Positions 24,449 through 27,071 of a stretch of DNA of 27,071 nt are shown piece by piece. The stretch is from Alistipes sp. (GTDB lineage Bacteria > Bacteroidota > Bacteroidia > Bacteroidales > Rikenellaceae). The notes beneath the pieces are model-generated. The model did not search any database. It was given only the letters and a program-made list of their open reading frames with translations, and was not told the origin of the DNA. The stretch covers positions 1 to 27,071 of the forward strand of contig JAFOXS010000269.1 in the NCBI GenBank assembly GCA_017391665.1, in the 5' to 3' direction. Made by a program: the position numbers and the translations under genes. Numbering within the stretch: position 1 is the stretch's first letter; each line of letters begins with the position of its first letter.

Positions 24449-24477
24449 ATCGGAAAAAAGTTTTGACGCAATCCGAT
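24449..24477. promoter_or_regulatory. Inverted repeat around the -33 element of the metal permease promoter
   Basis: ATCGGA (24449-24454) and TCCGAT (24472-24477) are perfect inverted copies 17 bases apart and flank the -33 TTTG (24462-24465) of the plus-strand promoter. The position suits a repressor operator, for example for a metal-responsive regulator. No regulator is identified in the window. Confidence 0.35.
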
Positions 24478-24493
24478 AATTAAAGTAAATTTG
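24462..24493 (+). promoter_or_regulatory. Promoter of the permease-lptF-fmt operon
   Basis: TTTG (24462-24465), a 20-base spacer, then TAAATTTG (24486-24493) match both elements of the Bacteroidetes promoter. Transcription should begin near 24500, which rules out a GTG start at 24493 for the permease and supports the ATG at 24514. Confidence 0.75.
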
Positions 24494-24513
24494 TGCGCGT
24501 TTTATTGTGCAAG

Positions 24514-25335
24514 ATGGATTTTTTTATTGACATATTTGAGTACCGTTACCTGATGAATGCACTGCTGGCAGCCATTTTTGCCGGCATATTGTGCGGCATT
24601 GTGGGAACATATGTCGTGGCGCGACGTATGGTTTTTCTCTGTGGCGGTATTACGCATGCATCGTTTGGCGGTCTGGGCATAGCTCTTTGGGCTGGAGTGA
24701 ATCCCATTGGCGGTGCTATGGTGTTTGCCATTCTGTCGGCTATGGGTATCGAGTGGGCGAGTGACCGCGGTAAGATACGCGAAGATTCGGCTATAGGCAT
24801 TATGTGGGGCGTAGGTATGGCTGTCGGAGCGTTGTTTATGAGCCTTACGCCCGGTTATACGTCGGGCGATCTGGCAAGTTATATGTTCGGAAGTATCGTG
24901 ACCGTCACCTCGGCAGATGTCGTTATGCTCGGTCTGTTTACGCTTCTGTGCGTTGTGGGATGTGCCCTCTGGTGGCGTCAGGTGATGTATCTGGCCTTCG
25001 ATCGCGATTTTGCGGCAAGTCAGGGCATAGCCACCCGCCTGAGTTCGTATGTGTTGATGGCGATCGTTGCCATAACCATCGTACTGGCTATCCGTATCAT
25101 GGGTATTGTGCTGCTGCTCTCGCTCTTTACCATGCCCGTCGTTGCTGCCAACACGCTGACCAAATCATATGCTAAAATAACGCTGTGGGCATCGCTTATT
25201 GCCACCTTTGGCACGGTTATGGGCCTTATGGTGAGCTATTATTGGGAGATTCCTCCTGCGGCATGCATAATATTTATCCTTTCATTGGTGCTTATTGTTG
25301 TAAAACTGCTATCTTTGCGAAGCAAAAAAGTATAG
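24514..25335 (+). CDS. ABC-3 family metal permease (zinc/manganese type)
   Basis: This 273-residue inner membrane permease belongs to the ABC-3 family (ZnuB, MntB, TroC), which moves zinc, manganese or iron with an ATPase and a binding lipoprotein. It has about eight hydrophobic segments. The family motif near the N-terminus, VVARRMVFLCGGITHASFGGLG, and the late LLLSLFTMPVVAANTLTKS stretch are clear. Neither the ATPase (ZnuC-like) nor the binding protein (ZnuA-like) is in this window, so the metal cannot be assigned. The stop codon is followed immediately by the ATG of the LptF-family gene, with no spacer, so the two are cotranscribed. Confidence 0.9.
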   Translation: MDFFIDIFEYRYLMNALLAAIFAGILCGIVGTYVVARRMVFLCGGITHASFGGLGIALWAGVNPIGGAMVFAILSAMGIEWASDRGKIREDSAIGIMWGVGMAVGALFMSLTPGYTSGDLASYMFGSIVTVTSADVVMLGLFTLLCVVGCALWWRQVMYLAFDRDFAASQGIATRLSSYVLMAIVAITIVLAIRIMGIVLLLSLFTMPVVAANTLTKSYAKITLWASLIATFGTVMGLMVSYYWEIPPAACIIFILSLVLIVVKLLSLRSKKV

Positions 25336-26889
25336 ATGCGACTGAAAACGATACATAAGTTAGTCCTCAAATCATATCTCGGACCGCTCATCATGACCTT
25401 CTTCATCATTACGTTTGTATTGATGATGAACTTCCTGTGGCGTTATATCGACGAGCTTACGGGTAAGGGTCTGGGCTTTGGCGTGATTATAGAGTTGCTG
25501 GTATATGCAACCATCAACCTTATCCCGCTGGGTCTTCCGCTTGCTATGTTGCTTGCGGGTATTATGACGATGGGAAATCTGGGCGAAAACTTTGAGTTGC
25601 AGGCGATGAAGTCGGCTGGAGTGTCGCTCATGCGCATATTGAAGCCGCTGATCTGGGTTACATTCTTTATGGCAATAGCCAGCTTCTTCCTGATAAATAA
25701 CCTTGTGCCGTATGCCAACAAGAAGATGACCTCGATCCTTATCGATATCCGCCGACAAAAGCAGGTGCTGGAGCTCAAGGATGGACTCTTCTTCAATGGT
25801 ATTGACGATATGAGTATCCGCGTAGCGCATCAGGATCCCGTGACGGGCGAGCTGGACGATGTTCTGATCTATGACAACCGTTCGACGGCCGGAAATATGA
25901 CTACGACCGTAGCCGAGCGTGGATTTATACGTCTGTCGGACGATAAGCGCTATCTGCTTGTTACGCTGTACAATGGCGACAACTATCAGCATACGCGTAA
26001 TAATCAGTGGTACACCAATAATACGCAGCGTCACGATAGCTTCGATGTGCAGGATATGTCGATTCCCATGGAGGGTTTTGACTTCCAGCGTACCGACAAC
26101 AACGAGATGCTCAATGGCTCGCAGACCAAGAACATCATAGAGTTGCAGGCGGCCATCGACTCGCTGGAGGTGGTGGTGGACAACTCTACATCACAATCAT
26201 ATGGCCCTCTGCTGCGCGATAATCTCTTTAATAAGGATATACAGGTTACGCAGTTGCCCGACTCGTTGCGCAAGGACAAGACGGGATATGTGGATATAGC
26301 GTTGATGGATACAATTACCAATCTGCCTCTGCGTGATAGAAACATGGTGTGGGCTCGAGCACGTGCTGCGGCGCAGGAGTCGCGAAATGCATTCTCGTTT
26401 GATGAGTCGATGACTAAGGATGCGCTGACACAGCTATACAAGAGCAAGAACGATTGGCATCGTAAGCTCTCGCTCCCCATATCGGTTATTATCTTCTTCC
26501 TGATTGGAGCCCCGCTTGGAGCCATCATCCGCAAGGGTGGTCTGGGAACGCCTATCGTGATCTCGGTCTTCTTCTTTGTGGTCTATTATATCATCATGCT
26601 TACGGGCGAGAAGGCTTCGGTCGAGGGGCAGTGGAGTGCCGTGATGGGTATGTGGATATCCTCCATAGTGCTCTCACCCATAGCCATCTATCTGCTCATC
26701 AAGGCGACGAACGACTCGTCGCTGCTCGATACCGATTGGTATTGGATTAAGTACCAGCAATTCAAGGCAAAGATTGAACCCGTTGTAGGCCCCGTGCGCC
26801 GATTCATAGCGCAGTCGGCTGCGTGGCGCGTGGTGCAGTCGGCTGTAAACAAAGTGCGTGAACGCAGATTAAAGAAAAAAACAGTGTAA
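25336..26889 (+). CDS. LptF/LptG-family lipopolysaccharide export permease
   Basis: LptF/LptG permeases work with LptB to extract lipopolysaccharide from the inner membrane and push it along the Lpt bridge. The 517-residue protein has three N-terminal membrane helices (about 14-36, 50-75 and 100-124), a large periplasmic beta-jellyroll region (about 125-375), and three C-terminal helices (about 380-400, 404-423 and 435-456), the family layout. It keeps the opening LVLKSYLGPLIMTFFIITFV and the conserved LSLPISVIIFFLIGAPLGA before the fourth helix. The basic C-terminal extension (459-517) is longer than in E. coli LptF or LptG. I cannot tell which of the two it represents. It overlaps the fmt start by one base (TAATG). 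Confidence 0.92.
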   Translation: MRLKTIHKLVLKSYLGPLIMTFFIITFVLMMNFLWRYIDELTGKGLGFGVIIELLVYATINLIPLGLPLAMLLAGIMTMGNLGENFELQAMKSAGVSLMRILKPLIWVTFFMAIASFFLINNLVPYANKKMTSILIDIRRQKQVLELKDGLFFNGIDDMSIRVAHQDPVTGELDDVLIYDNRSTAGNMTTTVAERGFIRLSDDKRYLLVTLYNGDNYQHTRNNQWYTNNTQRHDSFDVQDMSIPMEGFDFQRTDNNEMLNGSQTKNIIELQAAIDSLEVVVDNSTSQSYGPLLRDNLFNKDIQVTQLPDSLRKDKTGYVDIALMDTITNLPLRDRNMVWARARAAAQESRNAFSFDESMTKDALTQLYKSKNDWHRKLSLPISVIIFFLIGAPLGAIIRKGGLGTPIVISVFFFVVYYIIMLTGEKASVEGQWSAVMGMWISSIVLSPIAIYLLIKATNDSSLLDTDWYWIKYQQFKAKIEPVVGPVRRFIAQSAAWRVVQSAVNKVRERRLKKKTV

Positions 26890-27071
26890 TGACAGGAAAA
26901 GATTTAAGAATAGTATTTATGGGTACTCCCGAGTTCGCCGTGGCGTCGTTGCGTCGCCTGGTGGATGAGGGGTATAACATTGTGGCTGTGGTTACTACGC
27001 CCGATAAACCTGCAGGTCGCGGTCAAAAGTTACACGAGAGCGACGTGAAGGTGGCAGCCAAGGAGCTGGGC
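26889..27071 (+). CDS. fmt: Methionyl-tRNA formyltransferase, N-terminal part (cut by window edge)
   Basis: This is the first 61 codons of Fmt, which formylates initiator Met-tRNA using 10-formyl-tetrahydrofolate. The protein starts MTGKDLRIVFMGTPEFAVAS, with the diagnostic FMGTPEFA motif, and continues to VVTTPDKPAGRGQKL, another family signature. The catalytic Asn-His-Asp residues and the SLLP loop lie beyond the edge. The ATG at 26889-26891 overlaps the TAA of the upstream gene by one base, so the two are translationally coupled. Confidence 0.95.
   Translation, partial: MTGKDLRIVFMGTPEFAVASLRRLVDEGYNIVAVVTTPDKPAGRGQKLHESDVKVAAKELG

Noticed and set aside
24493..24513. GTG start for the metal permease
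   Set aside because: It begins on the last base of the -7 box, upstream of the predicted transcript start. The ATG at 24514 is correctly spaced.

Overview
The window looks like a chromosomal segment of a Bacteroidales bacterium, plausibly from the Alistipes/Rikenellaceae side (this placement is inference). The signs are: promoters of the Bacteroidetes type (a -7 box TAnnTTTG and little Shine-Dalgarno sequence), an Oar-like TonB-dependent receptor with a carboxypeptidase-regulatory-like N-terminus, DUF3575 and DUF3868/OmpA proteins, a FISUMP-type lipoprotein, the FloA/NfeD pair, and type 1B dihydroorotate dehydrogenase. It is dense housekeeping and envelope DNA. I see no tRNA, rRNA, insertion sequence, prophage or CRISPR array, and no gap between genes above about 230 bases.

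Layout. 1-1332 (minus): fabH followed by a truncated fabF, for fatty acid synthesis. 1549-2472 (plus): a membrane-anchored LytTR regulator without a receiver domain. 2551-9976 (minus): one pyrimidine operon, transcribed pyrC-carA-carB-pyrK-pyrD, which makes carbamoyl phosphate, closes carbamoyl-aspartate to dihydroorotate and oxidises it to orotate; pyrB, pyrE and pyrF are not here. 10050-13172 (minus): TonB-dependent receptor. 13301-15926 (plus): a YqaA/DedA-like membrane protein, then a DUF3575 plus DUF3868-OmpA-TPR pair that meets a convergent FISUMP lipoprotein (15993-17468, minus). 17699-23020 (minus): a five-gene envelope operon, transcribed as 4HB/HAMP sensor-like protein, trkH, tandem SPOR-like protein, nfeD, floA. 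23100-24395 (minus): mtaB, a tRNA-modifying radical SAM enzyme. 24514-27071 (plus): an ABC-3 metal permease, an LptF/LptG permease and the start of fmt, packed with no spacing or a 1-nt overlap.

Two observations stand out. First, CarA carries serine where the catalytic cysteine of its glutaminase domain should be (Ser251, codon 7735-7737). Three neighbouring signature positions are also changed, so this carbamoyl phosphate synthetase probably uses free ammonia, as mammalian CPS1 does. Second, a 41-codon leader ORF with U-rich tracts lies upstream of pyrC. It ends 6 nt before a perfect hairpin and a run of six U residues that abuts the pyrC start. This is the layout of UTP-sensing attenuation known from enterobacterial pyrBI and pyrE.

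Also worth attention are the linkage of TrkH to a flotillin, NfeD, a SPOR-like coiled-coil protein and a sensor without an output domain, and the DUF3575/DUF3868/FISUMP cluster without a recognisable pilin.
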